64,000 nt of DNA from Myceligenerans pegani (GTDB taxonomy: Bacteria > Actinomycetota > Actinomycetes > Actinomycetales > Cellulomonadaceae): the NCBI RefSeq assembly GCF_014892515.1, contig NZ_JADBGR010000082.1:62001-126000 (forward strand), written 5' to 3'. How positions within the stretch are numbered: the first letter of the stretch is position 1; every line of letters begins with the position of its first letter. The translations under genes and the position numbers were made by a program. Below the pieces are notes generated by a model that was not told the DNA's origin, searched no databases, and saw only the letters and a list, made by a program, of their open reading frames with translations. Positions 47,581-56,545 of this stretch are shown piece after piece.

Positions 47581-49281
47581 ATGCGAAGAATCCTGTCCCG
47601 AGCCTGCGCGCTCGCCCTCGTGGTGGGCGCGTCCCTGACCCCCGCGATCCCGGCGTCGGCCGCGGGCAACACGCTCACCGTCGACGTCGGCTCCGTCGTC
47701 CGCCCCGTCACGCACGTCGCCGCCGGCGGCCTGTACGGCGTCGGCTCGGACACGAAGCCGAGCACGGAGCAGCTCCTGCCGCTCAGCCCCATCAGCTTCA
47801 CCCAGCCGCCGCCCGGCACCACGCACCTGGGCAACGGCGCCACCGAGCCGTGCTGCGACGCGCTCGACGTGGCCGGCAACATCACCCGCGCCGGCGCGCA
47901 GCAGTTCATCCGGATGCCGGACATCTACCCGCGCTTCCCGTACGAGTGGCAGGGCTGGGCGGACTGGGAGAACAAGGTCCGCACGATGGTCCAGGAACGC
48001 CTGGACGCCACGGCCACGACGAACGTCCACGGCTGGGAGATCTGGAACGAGCCGGACTGGACCTGGGACACCGCCGCGGCCGGGAGCTGGCACGACGGCT
48101 GGACCCGCACCCACCGGCTCATCCGGACCATGGACACGGTGACGCCGATCGTCGGCCCTGGCGACTCCCACTACAGCCACGACCGGATGCTGTCGTTCCT
48201 GACGCACGCACGGGACACGAACACGCTCCCGGACGTGATCGTCTGGCACGAGCTGGGCGACATGGACTGGAACTCGTTCGACGACCACGTGGCCGACTAC
48301 CGCGCGATCGAGCGGTCCCTGGGCATCAGCCCGCGGCCGATCGCGATCAACGAGTACAACTCGTACAACCAGATGGACATCCCGAGCGTGGCCGTCCACT
48401 GGATCTCCGTCTTCGAGCGGCACGGCGCGCGCGAGGCGCACCGCGCCTACTGGTTCGAGGCGGGCACCTTCGACGGCCTGTTCACGCTCGAGGGGCAGCC
48501 GACGGCGTCGTACTGGGCCTACCGCTGGTACGGCGAGATGGCCGGGAACGTCGTGCGGACGACACCGCAGAGCTGGCTCGACGGCGTCGCCTCCTACGAC
48601 TCGACCCGCAAGATCGTCAACGTCGTCCTCGGCGGCGACAGCGGCGACAACGCGGTGCGGGTGAACGGGCTGTCCTCGTTCGGGTCCTCGGTCGACGTGA
48701 CCGTCAGGTCCGTTCCCGGATCCGGCCGCCACACCCACGTCTCCGCCCCGACCGTCAGGTCCACCTCCAGGATGAACGTCTCGAACGGCAGCGTCACCGT
48801 TCCGGTCACCGGCATGACCGCGGAGGGCGCGTACCAGGTCGTGGTCACGCCGGCGGGTGGTCCGACGTCGTCGTGGCAGCAGACCTACGAGGCGGAGAAC
48901 GCGTCGGTGGTCAACGCGCAGACGCGCTCGTCGTCGGGCGCATCGGGCGGGTACTACGTCGGCGGCATCGACGGCTCGGCGGACATGCGCTCGGACAGCT
49001 TCGTCGACTTCACCGTCAACGTGCCGACCGCCCGCAGCTACACGATGACGATCCGGTACGCGAACGGCACCGGGGCGACGTCGACCCACGGCCTGGCCTA
49101 CAACGGCGGCGCCTGGTCCACCGTCTCCTACCCGCCGACGGCGGGCTGGGCGCAGTTCTCGACGGTGAACGTCACGGTCGACCTGCGTGCGGGCCACAAC
49201 GTGATCCGGCTCGCCAAGGGCTCCCCGTACTTCGAGGGCGGCACGGGCTACGCGGAACTGGACAGCATCACGCTCTCCTGA
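47581..49281 (+). CDS. Secreted clan GH-A glycoside hydrolase with C-terminal CBM
   Basis: A 566-residue secreted enzyme with a signal peptide (about 1-28). The catalytic barrel occupies about 30-340. The acid/base is Glu157 in WEIWNEPDW and the nucleophile Glu258 in INEYNS, the clan GH-A pattern; overall it is GH39-like, but I cannot fix the family. A beta-sandwich linker follows. A CBM35/CBM6-like module starts near 435 (TYEAENASVVNAQT) and ends with GYAELDSITLS. Start ATG 47581 has GAGGAG 5 nt upstream. It is paralogous to the glycosidase at 52354-55035. The substrate is probably a plant cell-wall glycan. Confidence 0.8.
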   Translation: MRRILSRACALALVVGASLTPAIPASAAGNTLTVDVGSVVRPVTHVAAGGLYGVGSDTKPSTEQLLPLSPISFTQPPPGTTHLGNGATEPCCDALDVAGNITRAGAQQFIRMPDIYPRFPYEWQGWADWENKVRTMVQERLDATATTNVHGWEIWNEPDWTWDTAAAGSWHDGWTRTHRLIRTMDTVTPIVGPGDSHYSHDRMLSFLTHARDTNTLPDVIVWHELGDMDWNSFDDHVADYRAIERSLGISPRPIAINEYNSYNQMDIPSVAVHWISVFERHGAREAHRAYWFEAGTFDGLFTLEGQPTASYWAYRWYGEMAGNVVRTTPQSWLDGVASYDSTRKIVNVVLGGDSGDNAVRVNGLSSFGSSVDVTVRSVPGSGRHTHVSAPTVRSTSRMNVSNGSVTVPVTGMTAEGAYQVVVTPAGGPTSSWQQTYEAENASVVNAQTRSSSGASGGYYVGGIDGSADMRSDSFVDFTVNVPTARSYTMTIRYANGTGATSTHGLAYNGGAWSTVSYPPTAGWAQFSTVNVTVDLRAGHNVIRLAKGSPYFEGGTGYAELDSITLS

Positions 49282-49312
49282 CGCGCGCGGCGGTGCCGGC
49301 CGCTGCGTGGCC

Positions 49313-49391
49313 GGCCGGATGTCGTGAGATCGGTCGCCCGAGGGGCCGACTTCGCGACATCCGGCCGACCACCCGACAACGGACCGACCAC
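49313..49391. repeat. Dispersed palindromic repeat, copy G
   Basis: GGCCGGATGTCG (49313-49324) and CGACATCCGGCC (49355-49366) are perfect arms around a GATCGGTCGCCCGAGGGGCCGA core. A CCGACCACCCGACAACGG extension and a GACCGACCAC end follow. It lies between two convergent stops (49281 and 49448). Confidence 0.75.
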
Positions 49392-49447
49392 ACAGCAGGC
49401 GACCGGGCCCGGACCGGATCCTCGGGGACCCGTCCGAGCCAGGCCCC

Positions 49448-50017
49448 TCAACGCAGGTCGAGGCGCATCAGAACCCGCGGGAAGCCGTTGAGGACCGACG
49501 TCGTGTCCGCGGCGTGCTCGAAACCCGCGGCCTCGAACGTCCGGCGCATGCCCACGTAGGCCATGGTCAGGTCGACCTTCTCACGGCCGTTGTCGACGGG
49601 GTACGCCTCGACGGCCGGCGCGCCCTGGCTGCGCGCGAGGTCGACGGCCCCGGCGATCAGCGCGTGGGACAGCCCGCGTCCCCGGAAGCCCGGCCGGACG
49701 CGGAGGCACCACAGCGACCACACGGGCAGGTCGTCGACGTGCGGGATCTTGCGGCTCCGCGCGAACGACGTCGCCGCACGGGGCGCGATCGCGGCCCACC
49801 CGGCCGGCTCGTCGCCGTCGTAGGCGAGGACGCCGATGGGGCCCTCGCGCATCAGTTCGGCGACGTACTCGCCGCGGGCGGTCCCGAGCAGCGACCTGTT
49901 CAGCTTCGGCTCGATCCGGTAGCTCAGGCACCAGCACACGTTCGCGTCCGGGCGCTTGGGGCCGACGAGCGTGCGGACGTCGTCGAACACGGTGGCGGGG
50001 CGGACCTCGATGCTCAC
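49448..50017 (-). CDS. GNAT family N-acetyltransferase
   Basis: A 189-residue GNAT protein. The acetyl-CoA site is LWCLRVRPGFRGRGLSHALI near residues 106-125 and the C-terminal strand contains AYVGMRRTFEAAGFEHA. An N-terminal segment with NVCWCLSYRIEP carries two Cys and one Trp, as in GNATs of the YjdJ-like or DUF-type group. The substrate is unknown. Start GTG 50017. It converges with the secreted glycosidase gene, with repeat copy G between them. Confidence 0.83.
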   Translation of the reverse strand: MSIEVRPATVFDDVRTLVGPKRPDANVCWCLSYRIEPKLNRSLLGTARGEYVAELMREGPIGVLAYDGDEPAGWAAIAPRAATSFARSRKIPHVDDLPVWSLWCLRVRPGFRGRGLSHALIAGAVDLARSQGAPAVEAYPVDNGREKVDLTMAYVGMRRTFEAAGFEHAADTTSVLNGFPRVLMRLDLR

Positions 50018-50111
50018 GATCCCACTCTGTCACCCCGAGCACGTCGTCACTCCGAGCGCCGTCGTCACTCCGACCGCATCGCTTCGCGGCGCGCCCCGGG
50101 TCCACGAAACC

Positions 50112-50162
50112 CCCGCTGCCGAGGCAGTACCTCACTCTGCGAGGCGCTGCCTCGGCAGCGGG
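50112..50162 (-). terminator. Terminator of the GH12 gene
   Basis: CCCGCTGCCGAGGCAG (50112-50127) pairs perfectly with CTGCCTCGGCAGCGGG (50147-50162). The 16-bp stem, with a 19-nt loop that can itself pair CCTC with GAGG, lies about 70 bp past the GH12 stop. Confidence 0.75.
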
Positions 50163-50233
50163 ACGCCGGCCCGGGACGGCCGGGGGCGACGTTCCCCGGA
50201 GGCGGTGGCGGTCCGGTGGGAGATGGCGGCCGG

Positions 50234-50938
50234 CTACCGGTTCAGTGAGTAGGAGTTCACGCGGAAGTCGCGGCCGCCGGCGGACGAGGTGATCTCCCAG
50301 CCGAACTGGATCTGGTCGATCCGGACCCGCGGCATGTAGCCGTTGCCGACCAGCCACTGGCAGTGGGCGGTGATGTCGACCCACGCGTTGGTGCTCTGGG
50401 ACTCCGCGAGGAAGCTGTAGACGTGGTTGCCCCCGTTGTGGCCCTGGTAGTACCGCCATCGGCGGCCCCCGAGGTCGACGGTGGTGCGGTAGCTGCCGAT
50501 CGGGCCGACGTTCGACGTCCACTGCGTCCAGATCATGATCTCGTGGTCGTGACCGTTGCCCCAGACGTCGTAGGCGGTGTTGTAGGCGAGCCCGGAACCC
50601 GAGGGGACGGTGACGTTGGCGGAGCTGTTGACGTTGCCCATGTTCCAGACGTCGCGTCCGAGCGTGTAGGACACGTTCGGGTAGGACTTGATGCCGCCGG
50701 TGTTCGGGTGGTCGGCCCACACGCCCCAGTTGTCGAAGGAGTTGGCCCAGATCGTCTGCGCCCCGTGGCCCTCGCCCCAGATGTTGTTGTAGAGGGTGTA
50801 CTCACCGGTCCGCCACGTACCCCAGCGGTCGGAGGACCACCAGGTGGCGGCCCGGGCGGGCGCCTGGACAGCGAGCGCGGCACCGGTGCCGGCGAGGGGA
50901 GCCGCCAGGGCGGCCAGGAGAAATGATCGGCGTCTCAT
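50234..50938 (-). CDS. Secreted GH12 family glycoside hydrolase (endoglucanase/xyloglucanase type), Tat signal
   Basis: A 234-residue enzyme whose mature part is a single GH12 beta-jelly-roll. Glu133 in HEIMIWTQW is the nucleophile and Glu215 in FGWEITSS the acid/base; TLYNNIWG and GIKSYPNVSY are family signatures. The signal peptide has a twin-arginine RRRSFLLA motif, so export through the Tat pathway is likely. GH12 enzymes cut beta-1,4-glucans or xyloglucan; which one cannot be told. Start ATG 50938. It stands alone, next to an AraC regulator in the opposite direction. Confidence 0.92.
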   Translation of the reverse strand: MRRRSFLLAALAAPLAGTGAALAVQAPARAATWWSSDRWGTWRTGEYTLYNNIWGEGHGAQTIWANSFDNWGVWADHPNTGGIKSYPNVSYTLGRDVWNMGNVNSSANVTVPSGSGLAYNTAYDVWGNGHDHEIMIWTQWTSNVGPIGSYRTTVDLGGRRWRYYQGHNGGNHVYSFLAESQSTNAWVDITAHCQWLVGNGYMPRVRIDQIQFGWEITSSAGGRDFRVNSYSLNR

Positions 50939-51196
50939 CGGTTCTGCCTTTCCGTCTCGGATGACAGCGGAGCGATCATCGTTCTGCGGGCCGGACGGCC
51001 CGGGTTCCCGGCGTGGAGGACGACGTCGGCCTCGGTGGGGTCGTGATGGTGGGCCGGGAACTTTGCTCCGATGACTGCGGTTCAGAGCCTAGCTCGAAGG
51101 GGTGAAAAAGGGAAGTATGACCCTCATTTCGTCGCCAGACATCGGAGTAATTGCTGGCCACCGCGGCCGCCGGCGCCGCGTGGGAGCGCCCCGGCG

Positions 51197-51202
51197 TAGG
51201 GT
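51197..51202 (+). promoter_or_regulatory. -10 element of the AraC-family gene
   Basis: TAGGGT, 6 nt before the GTG at 51209, so the transcript should be leaderless. Confidence 0.55.
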
Positions 51203-51208
51203 TGTCGC

Positions 51209-51640
51209 GTGACTTCCGGTACCTTGAGCCGCCCGACGGCGGGCCGGGCGATGTCCCCGCGGGAGCAGGAGAATCGCCGGCTGCTACGGGCCCGGGACGC
51301 CATCGAGCGCGACTACGGCAGGCCGCTCGACGTGCCCGCACTGGCCCGGATCGCGCACGTCTCGCCGGCACACTTCAGCCGGAGGTTCCGTGCGGTCTTC
51401 GGCGAGACACCGCACCGCTACCTGCAGCGGCGCCGGATCGAGCGCGCGATGGCCCTGCTGCGCGACACCGCCACACCCGTGACCGACGTCGCGATGACGG
51501 TGGGGTTCAGCAGTCTCGGGACGTTCAGCCGCACCTTCCGGGACGTCCTCGGCGTCTCGCCGACCGAGTACCGGCGCCGGGTGCGACCGGTCGCGGCCCC
51601 CGTCTGCTTCACCAAGAGCTGGATGCGGCCGGCCGGCTGA
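51209..51640 (+). CDS. AraC-family regulator (DNA-binding domain only)
   Basis: A 143-residue protein that is essentially the AraC double HTH. The first HTH is LDVPALARIAHVSPAHFSRR and the second VTDVAMTVGFSSLGTFSRTF, ending in the GVSPTEYRRR signature. No sensor domain precedes it. It stands 128 bp upstream of a VOC protein gene in the same direction; short AraC regulators are often paired with such genes. The start is GTG 51209, from a leaderless promoter. Targets are not known; the GH12 gene is divergent and 270 bp away. Confidence 0.88.
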   Translation: MTSGTLSRPTAGRAMSPREQENRRLLRARDAIERDYGRPLDVPALARIAHVSPAHFSRRFRAVFGETPHRYLQRRRIERAMALLRDTATPVTDVAMTVGFSSLGTFSRTFRDVLGVSPTEYRRRVRPVAAPVCFTKSWMRPAG

Positions 51641-51755
51641 CAGGCCACCGCGGCCCGCCGGCCGAGAGGCCATCGGAGAGCTGAACCACCGGCCGGGCTG
51701 AGAAGCCGCCGACGGTTGAGCAGTTTCGGAGAAGCGCACCGCCGTCGTCCCGCCG

Positions 51756-51761
51756 TAGCGT
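51756..51761 (+). promoter_or_regulatory. -10 element of the VOC gene
   Basis: TAGCGT, 7 nt before the ATG at 51769; a leaderless mRNA is predicted. It shows that the VOC gene is not simply the second gene of an AraC transcript. Confidence 0.55.
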
Positions 51762-51768
51762 GACCGGC

Positions 51769-52224
51769 ATGTTCAAGAACATCTCCATCACCTCCGTGTA
51801 CGTCACCGACCAGGACGAGGCGCTCGCCTTCTACGTCGGCAAGCTCGGGTTCGAGGTGAGCAACGACGTCGACCTGGGCTTCATGCGCTGGCTGACCGTC
51901 GCGTTGCCGGCCGATCCCGACCGCCATCTGCTGCTCGAGGTGCCGGGCCCGCCGTCGGTGAGCGACGAGGTGGCGGTCCAGGTGCGCGACCTGCTGACCA
52001 AGGGAGCGCTCGGCCTCGCGTGCATCCTCACCACCGACGACTGCCGTCGCACCCACGCGGAGCTGAGCGCCCAGGGCGTGGAGTTCACCGAGGAGCCCAC
52101 CGAGCAGCCGTACGGCATCGACTGCGCGCTGCGCGACCCGTTCGGCAACCACATCCGGATCACCCAGCCCGCCACCGGCCCGGTGGAGGTGACCCAGGCC
52201 GACATCGACCGCTGGAGCAGCTGA
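51769..52224 (+). CDS. VOC family protein
   Basis: A 151-residue single VOC domain. The first half begins with ITSVYVTDQDEALAFYVGKL and the second contains GVEFTEEPTEQPYGIDCALR followed by DPFGNHIRI. Such proteins are often glyoxalase-, dioxygenase- or resistance-like; no specific reaction can be assigned. It was started at ATG 51769 (an in-frame GTG at 51760 is possible) because a TAGCGT box is 7 nt upstream. It follows a small AraC regulator. Confidence 0.87.
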   Translation: MFKNISITSVYVTDQDEALAFYVGKLGFEVSNDVDLGFMRWLTVALPADPDRHLLLEVPGPPSVSDEVAVQVRDLLTKGALGLACILTTDDCRRTHAELSAQGVEFTEEPTEQPYGIDCALRDPFGNHIRITQPATGPVEVTQADIDRWSS

Positions 52225-52283
52225 CCTCGACCCGCCGGCCCGCCGCCGAACAGGCCGACCACGCCGGACCGGCCGACCACGCC

Positions 52284-52314
52284 GGCCGGACCCCGAGTCG
52301 ATCGGGGTCCGGCC
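52284..52314. terminator. Terminator between VOC and glycosidase genes
   Basis: GGCCGGACCCCGA (52284-52296), a 5-nt loop GTCGA, and the perfect complement TCGGGGTCCGGCC (52302-52314). It lies between two convergent genes and may act in both directions. Confidence 0.8.
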
Positions 52315-52353
52315 AGCGCGCTCATGGCCCGCGGTTCGGGCTCGGGGTGCCGG

Positions 52354-55035
52354 CTACCGGCGACCCGGCGACGAGCCGGGCTGACCCCCGGGGCGCCCGT
52401 GCCGTGGCGTGGCCGACTCGTTGGTCACGCCCTGCACCAGAGGCGCCAGGGCGAACCAGTCGATGTCGGGCGCCCACCCGGTCGCGTTGCCGAACCGGAG
52501 CGCGCCGCCGGAGGTGGTCAGGTCCAGCGGCACCGTGTGGGTCCAGTAGCCGTTCCAGGAGTAGTTGTGCCGGAAGGCGCCGCGCGTGGTGCCGCCGCCC
52601 TCCTCGGTCACGTCGAGGAACCGGCTGATGACGTCGGTGTTGTAGGCGTGGCCGGTGTTCTTGTCGGCGTTCGCGTACCGGACCACGAGGTCGTACGGGC
52701 CCGCCCCGGCCTCGGCCGGACGCGCCCAGACGCCGTGGTTGGCCGTTCCGCCGCCGAGCCATCCGACCTTCCGGCCGGAGACGTTCGTCGGCTGGGCCAC
52801 TCCGTCGACCCGCGCCGCGCCGTGCAGTTCCAGCCCGTCCTCCGCCTCGACCCGCAGCACGGCGGCGTCGCCGTCGGTGGCGCGCTCGGTGGTGAGCGAC
52901 GACAGGTCGATCCCGCCGCCGGAGGTGACGACGAGCTCCGAGATCCCGGCCGCCAGGTGCACCCGCGCCGTGGAGGCTCGCTCCCCGGCGCCGGCCGCCG
53001 CGAGGCCGTCGACCGCCCGCCCGTTGACCGCGAGGCCGACGCCGGTCGCGGCCCTCGCCGTGTAGTCGAGGGTCACGTCGTAGTAGCCGGTGTCGCGCGC
53101 GGCGACGTAGAACACCGCGGCGCCGTCGCCGTCGATCCGGACCGACCCGTCCGGCGCGGAACCGCCGTAGTTCACGGTCGCGCCCTCCAGGCGCGCCAGG
53201 GACGCCGGGTAGGTCGCCTTCTCCGGGCCCTCGACGAGCGCGAGGTCGAACCTGTCGAGCGAGATGTCCGAGCCGGGCAGCAGCGTGCTGCCGTCCGCGC
53301 TCATCCGCAGCGAGAGGTCGTGACGGCCCGCGGTGAGCTCCACGAGCACCTCGGCGCGGCCGCGGTAGGCCCAGGAGAACCCGGCCTCGTACTCGACCGT
53401 CGCCGCCCGCGTGCCGTCGACGAACAGCGCGTGCCTGCCCGGCCCGATCTCCGGGCCGTTGACGCCGGCGACGACCCCGAACCGGTAGGTGCCCGTGGCG
53501 GGGACGTCCACGGTCCAGGTGAGCGAGGAGCCCGCCTGGTTCGTGCTGCCGACGTCGCGCTGGCCGGAGGCGGCGAACGTCCACGCGTCGCTCATGGGCT
53601 TGCTGTACACCTGGACGTTCTGGAGGGCGGTGTCCTCCGCCTCGGTCTCGGCGCGCCACGTCGTGTCCACGGCGGGCCGCTCGTCCTGGGCGGGGGTGAC
53701 GACGAGCTGATAGGCCGAGAGCCGGTCGTCGTTCGGGACGTCGACCTGGATCGAGCCGCCGGCGACGGCGACCCGCTCGGCGGCCACGACACGCGGGGCG
53801 AGCGCCTCGCCCTCCTGGCCCGACCACTCCGCCTCGCGCACCTGGACGTCGACGACGTCGCCGAACACTCCGGCGTCGATCCCGGACAGGTCGACGCGCA
53901 CGTCGGATCCCGTGCCGCCGAACACGACGGTGGCCTGCGCCTTCTCCTCGTCGAGGGTGGCGATGCCCTGCAGGGTGTCCGCCGTGTCGAGCTGCGGCGG
54001 CGTCACCCGGACGGTGTCGCCCGTCAGGTCCGCATACCACTTGAGCAGCCACCAGGCGCCGTTCGCGGCGTTGCCCTTGGCCATGTTGTCGTTGAGGTTG
54101 CCGGCGTAGGTCCAGTACGCGGTCTGCGCGTCGACCTTGGTGTCCTCGAACATCGCGAGCCACTGGACGAGCTGGCCGGGCACGGACATGTCCCGCCGCA
54201 TGGCGTACTCGGTGATGTTCACGGGCAGCGGCGCGATGCCCAGGTCGGCCTCGATCTGCCGGTACGCGTGGTAGTGGGAGCGATACGTCGCCAGGTTCTG
54301 GATGCCGAGCTCGTGCCAGGTGAACATGTCCGGCAGCACGTCGTTGGCCTGGGCGAACTCCAGGATCTCGCGCGTGCGCTGCGGCCGCCACGCCGCGTCG
54401 CCCATGCCGGCGATGCGCGCCTCCGGGTAGACCTCCCTGATGGTCCGGTGGACGGCCTTCCAGTCCTGCAGGAAGGTGCCACGCATCGTGGACCAGTTCC
54501 CGTACCAGTTACCACCGTCGGGTTCGTTGAACGGCGTGAACACGTACTTCTCGGGGTGGTTCGACTCCTCGACGATGCTCGTCACGACGGTCCGGACGAT
54601 GTCGAGGTACGAGTCGAAGTCGGCGGGCCGGCGGCCCCCGTTGTACGGCCAGTCCGGGTAGTAGTCCTGGATGTTGACCATGAGGTACTCGCCGCCGCCC
54701 GCGAAGAACGCGTCCTCGACGTCGAGCGGGTCGCCGTTGGGGTGCTGCTCGCCGTGCGGCGCCTTCTGCGTGATGTTCGTCGGGCGGGCGCCGGCGATGA
54801 TGGCGTCCGTGGGAACGCCGTCGTCGCCGAGGCCGTAGAGCATGCCCGACGCTCCCCCGCGGAAGGGTCCCGTCGAGGTGGCGAGGTCGACGGCGAGGAC
54901 CTCGGGATCCGCGGCGGCCGCGGAGCTGGTGGTGGTGGCCATGAGTCCGGTCGCGGTGACGACGGCGGCCGTGGCACCGGCCGTCACGCGCTTCCACACC
55001 CTCTTGGGTCGTCCCTCACTGCTGCGATGCTGCAT
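52354..55035 (-). CDS. Secreted clan GH-A glycoside hydrolase with long C-terminal carbohydrate-binding region
   Basis: An 893-residue secreted enzyme with a signal peptide (about 1-41, ending SSAAAA). The catalytic barrel is homologous to that of the 566-residue enzyme at 47581. It contains Glu171 in PFNEPDGG (acid/base) and Glu276 in ITEYAM (nucleophile). The shared ASGMLYGLGDDG and WPYNGG segments also align. Residues about 470-890 hold three successive beta-sandwich or CBM-like modules, including TEAEDTALQNVQVY and VEAEDGLELHGAARV starts. Start ATG 55035 has AAGGAG 7 nt upstream. It is the last gene of the GH36-transporter operon. Confidence 0.8.
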   Translation of the reverse strand: MQHRSSEGRPKRVWKRVTAGATAAVVTATGLMATTTSSAAAADPEVLAVDLATSTGPFRGGASGMLYGLGDDGVPTDAIIAGARPTNITQKAPHGEQHPNGDPLDVEDAFFAGGGEYLMVNIQDYYPDWPYNGGRRPADFDSYLDIVRTVVTSIVEESNHPEKYVFTPFNEPDGGNWYGNWSTMRGTFLQDWKAVHRTIREVYPEARIAGMGDAAWRPQRTREILEFAQANDVLPDMFTWHELGIQNLATYRSHYHAYRQIEADLGIAPLPVNITEYAMRRDMSVPGQLVQWLAMFEDTKVDAQTAYWTYAGNLNDNMAKGNAANGAWWLLKWYADLTGDTVRVTPPQLDTADTLQGIATLDEEKAQATVVFGGTGSDVRVDLSGIDAGVFGDVVDVQVREAEWSGQEGEALAPRVVAAERVAVAGGSIQVDVPNDDRLSAYQLVVTPAQDERPAVDTTWRAETEAEDTALQNVQVYSKPMSDAWTFAASGQRDVGSTNQAGSSLTWTVDVPATGTYRFGVVAGVNGPEIGPGRHALFVDGTRAATVEYEAGFSWAYRGRAEVLVELTAGRHDLSLRMSADGSTLLPGSDISLDRFDLALVEGPEKATYPASLARLEGATVNYGGSAPDGSVRIDGDGAAVFYVAARDTGYYDVTLDYTARAATGVGLAVNGRAVDGLAAAGAGERASTARVHLAAGISELVVTSGGGIDLSSLTTERATDGDAAVLRVEAEDGLELHGAARVDGVAQPTNVSGRKVGWLGGGTANHGVWARPAEAGAGPYDLVVRYANADKNTGHAYNTDVISRFLDVTEEGGGTTRGAFRHNYSWNGYWTHTVPLDLTTSGGALRFGNATGWAPDIDWFALAPLVQGVTNESATPRHGRPGGQPGSSPGRR

Positions 55036-55139
55036 CTTCACACTCCTTCGTGCGTCTGTCGATCTGCTGGTCGTGCGCTGCTGGCCATGCGCTCTGTGGT
55101 TGCGGGCGGCCGGACGCCGCCGGATGCCCGAACGGGCGA

Positions 55140-56480
55140 TCACTCGGCGAGGATCCGGTTGATCTCGTCGTTGGCTGCCGTGAGCGAGTCGGCGTCGGCG
55201 TTGCCGAGGGCGATGTCCTCGAACGCGACCGAGGCGACGGCGTTCACCTCGCCGGCGCGCAGCGTGATCGGCGGCAGGAACGTGCGGCCCTCCTCCTCGT
55301 AGGCGAAGAACGCCGAGACGTCCCAGCCCTTCTCCTCGAAGGCGGCGAGCGCCGCGTCCGCCGACTCGGGGATCGCCGGGAAGACGACGGCGTGCTCGGC
55401 CACGATGTCCTGGCAGTCCGTGGAGCCGAGGAACTGGACCCACTGCCAGGCGGCGTCCTGCTTGTCCGAGGAGGCGGAGATGGAGTCGGCGACGCCGTTG
55501 AACAGCGAGGCGCGCTCGCCCGTGGGGCCGACGGGTCCGGGTGCGATGCCGACGTCGACGCCGTCGAGTTCCATGAAGGAGCGGGTGGCCCAGGAGCCGT
55601 TGGTGCCGAGTGCGACGCTGCCCGAGCCGACCTGCGTCAGCGTCTCCTCGGAGAAGACGCCGGCCGCGGGGGCGTAGCCCTTCTCGGCGAGCCCGTAGAA
55701 CCAGTCGACCGCCTTCTGGAACTCGGGGTCGTCGAAGTTGTAGCGGGTACCCCAGGGGTTGGTGTCGAGGTAGTCCCAGTCGAGGGTGCCGGTGAAGTTG
55801 GCCCACTGCATCTGGCCGGTCTCCTCGAAGTTGGGGTTGATGCCCATCCCGTAGACCTCGACGTCGGACGGGTCGAACCCGTCCTCGTCGCCGCGCACGC
55901 CGTTCGCGTCGACGGTGAGGTGGGCGATGATGTCCTCGAAGGTGCCGCCGTCGTCGGGGTTCCAGTCGGCCGCCCACAGGTCCTCGGCCGTGATGCCGGC
56001 CTCGTCGAGCAGGTCCGCGTTGTAGAAGAAGGCCGTGGTGTCGAAGTCCTTCGGGAGCCCGTAGGTGGATCCGTCGGCGTACTGCCAGGGGTCGAGGAGG
56101 CCGTCGGCGTAGATGCCGGTGTCGAAGCCGTCCTGCTCGATCCTCTCGTCGAGCGGGACGATCTGCCCCTGTGCGGCGAACTCGCCGTACTTGGACAGGT
56201 GGTCGACGAACACGTCCGGGCCGGAGCCGCCGACGAACGAGGCGGTCAGCTTGGTCCAGTAGTCGTCCCAGGCGAACTGCTCGATCTTCACGGTGATGTC
56301 GGGATTGGCCGCGGTGAAGGCGTCGGCGCAGGCCTGGTAGGCGGGCAGCTGGTTGGAGTCCCACAGCCAGTAGGTGATCTCGCCGGTGGCGGGGTCCTCG
56401 GAGCCCGGGCCCCCGCCGGAGCAGGCGCTCAGTGCGAGGGCCACGGCCCCCGCGAGCGCGAGGGGTGCTGTCTTGCGCAT
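55140..56480 (-). CDS. CUT1-type sugar ABC transporter substrate-binding lipoprotein
   Basis: A 446-residue extracellular binding protein with lipobox LSAC (Cys20). The body has the type 2 binding-protein fold of oligosaccharide transporters: EITYWLWDSNQLPAYQACAD, GGSGPDVFVDHLSKYGEFAA and the long GLPKDFDTTAFFYNADLLDEAG. Tryptophans in AWDDYWTKL and WAADWNPD could form the sugar site. It sits third after the permeases in a GH36-led operon, so an alpha-galactoside-containing oligosaccharide is the likely ligand. That is inference. Confidence 0.92.
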   Translation of the reverse strand: MRKTAPLALAGAVALALSACSGGGPGSEDPATGEITYWLWDSNQLPAYQACADAFTAANPDITVKIEQFAWDDYWTKLTASFVGGSGPDVFVDHLSKYGEFAAQGQIVPLDERIEQDGFDTGIYADGLLDPWQYADGSTYGLPKDFDTTAFFYNADLLDEAGITAEDLWAADWNPDDGGTFEDIIAHLTVDANGVRGDEDGFDPSDVEVYGMGINPNFEETGQMQWANFTGTLDWDYLDTNPWGTRYNFDDPEFQKAVDWFYGLAEKGYAPAAGVFSEETLTQVGSGSVALGTNGSWATRSFMELDGVDVGIAPGPVGPTGERASLFNGVADSISASSDKQDAAWQWVQFLGSTDCQDIVAEHAVVFPAIPESADAALAAFEEKGWDVSAFFAYEEEGRTFLPPITLRAGEVNAVASVAFEDIALGNADADSLTAANDEINRILAE

Positions 56481-56545
56481 GGTTCATTCCCTTTCGCAGT
56501 CATCCGCGTCGATGGTGCGGAGTGATGGTTGGCACACCGGGGCCG

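Noticed and set aside
51181-51194. A CebR-like box (TGGGAGCGCCCCGG) upstream of the AraC and GH12 genes
   Set aside because: Only the left half matches TGGGAGCGCTCCCA; the right half has three mismatches and no second site is nearby.
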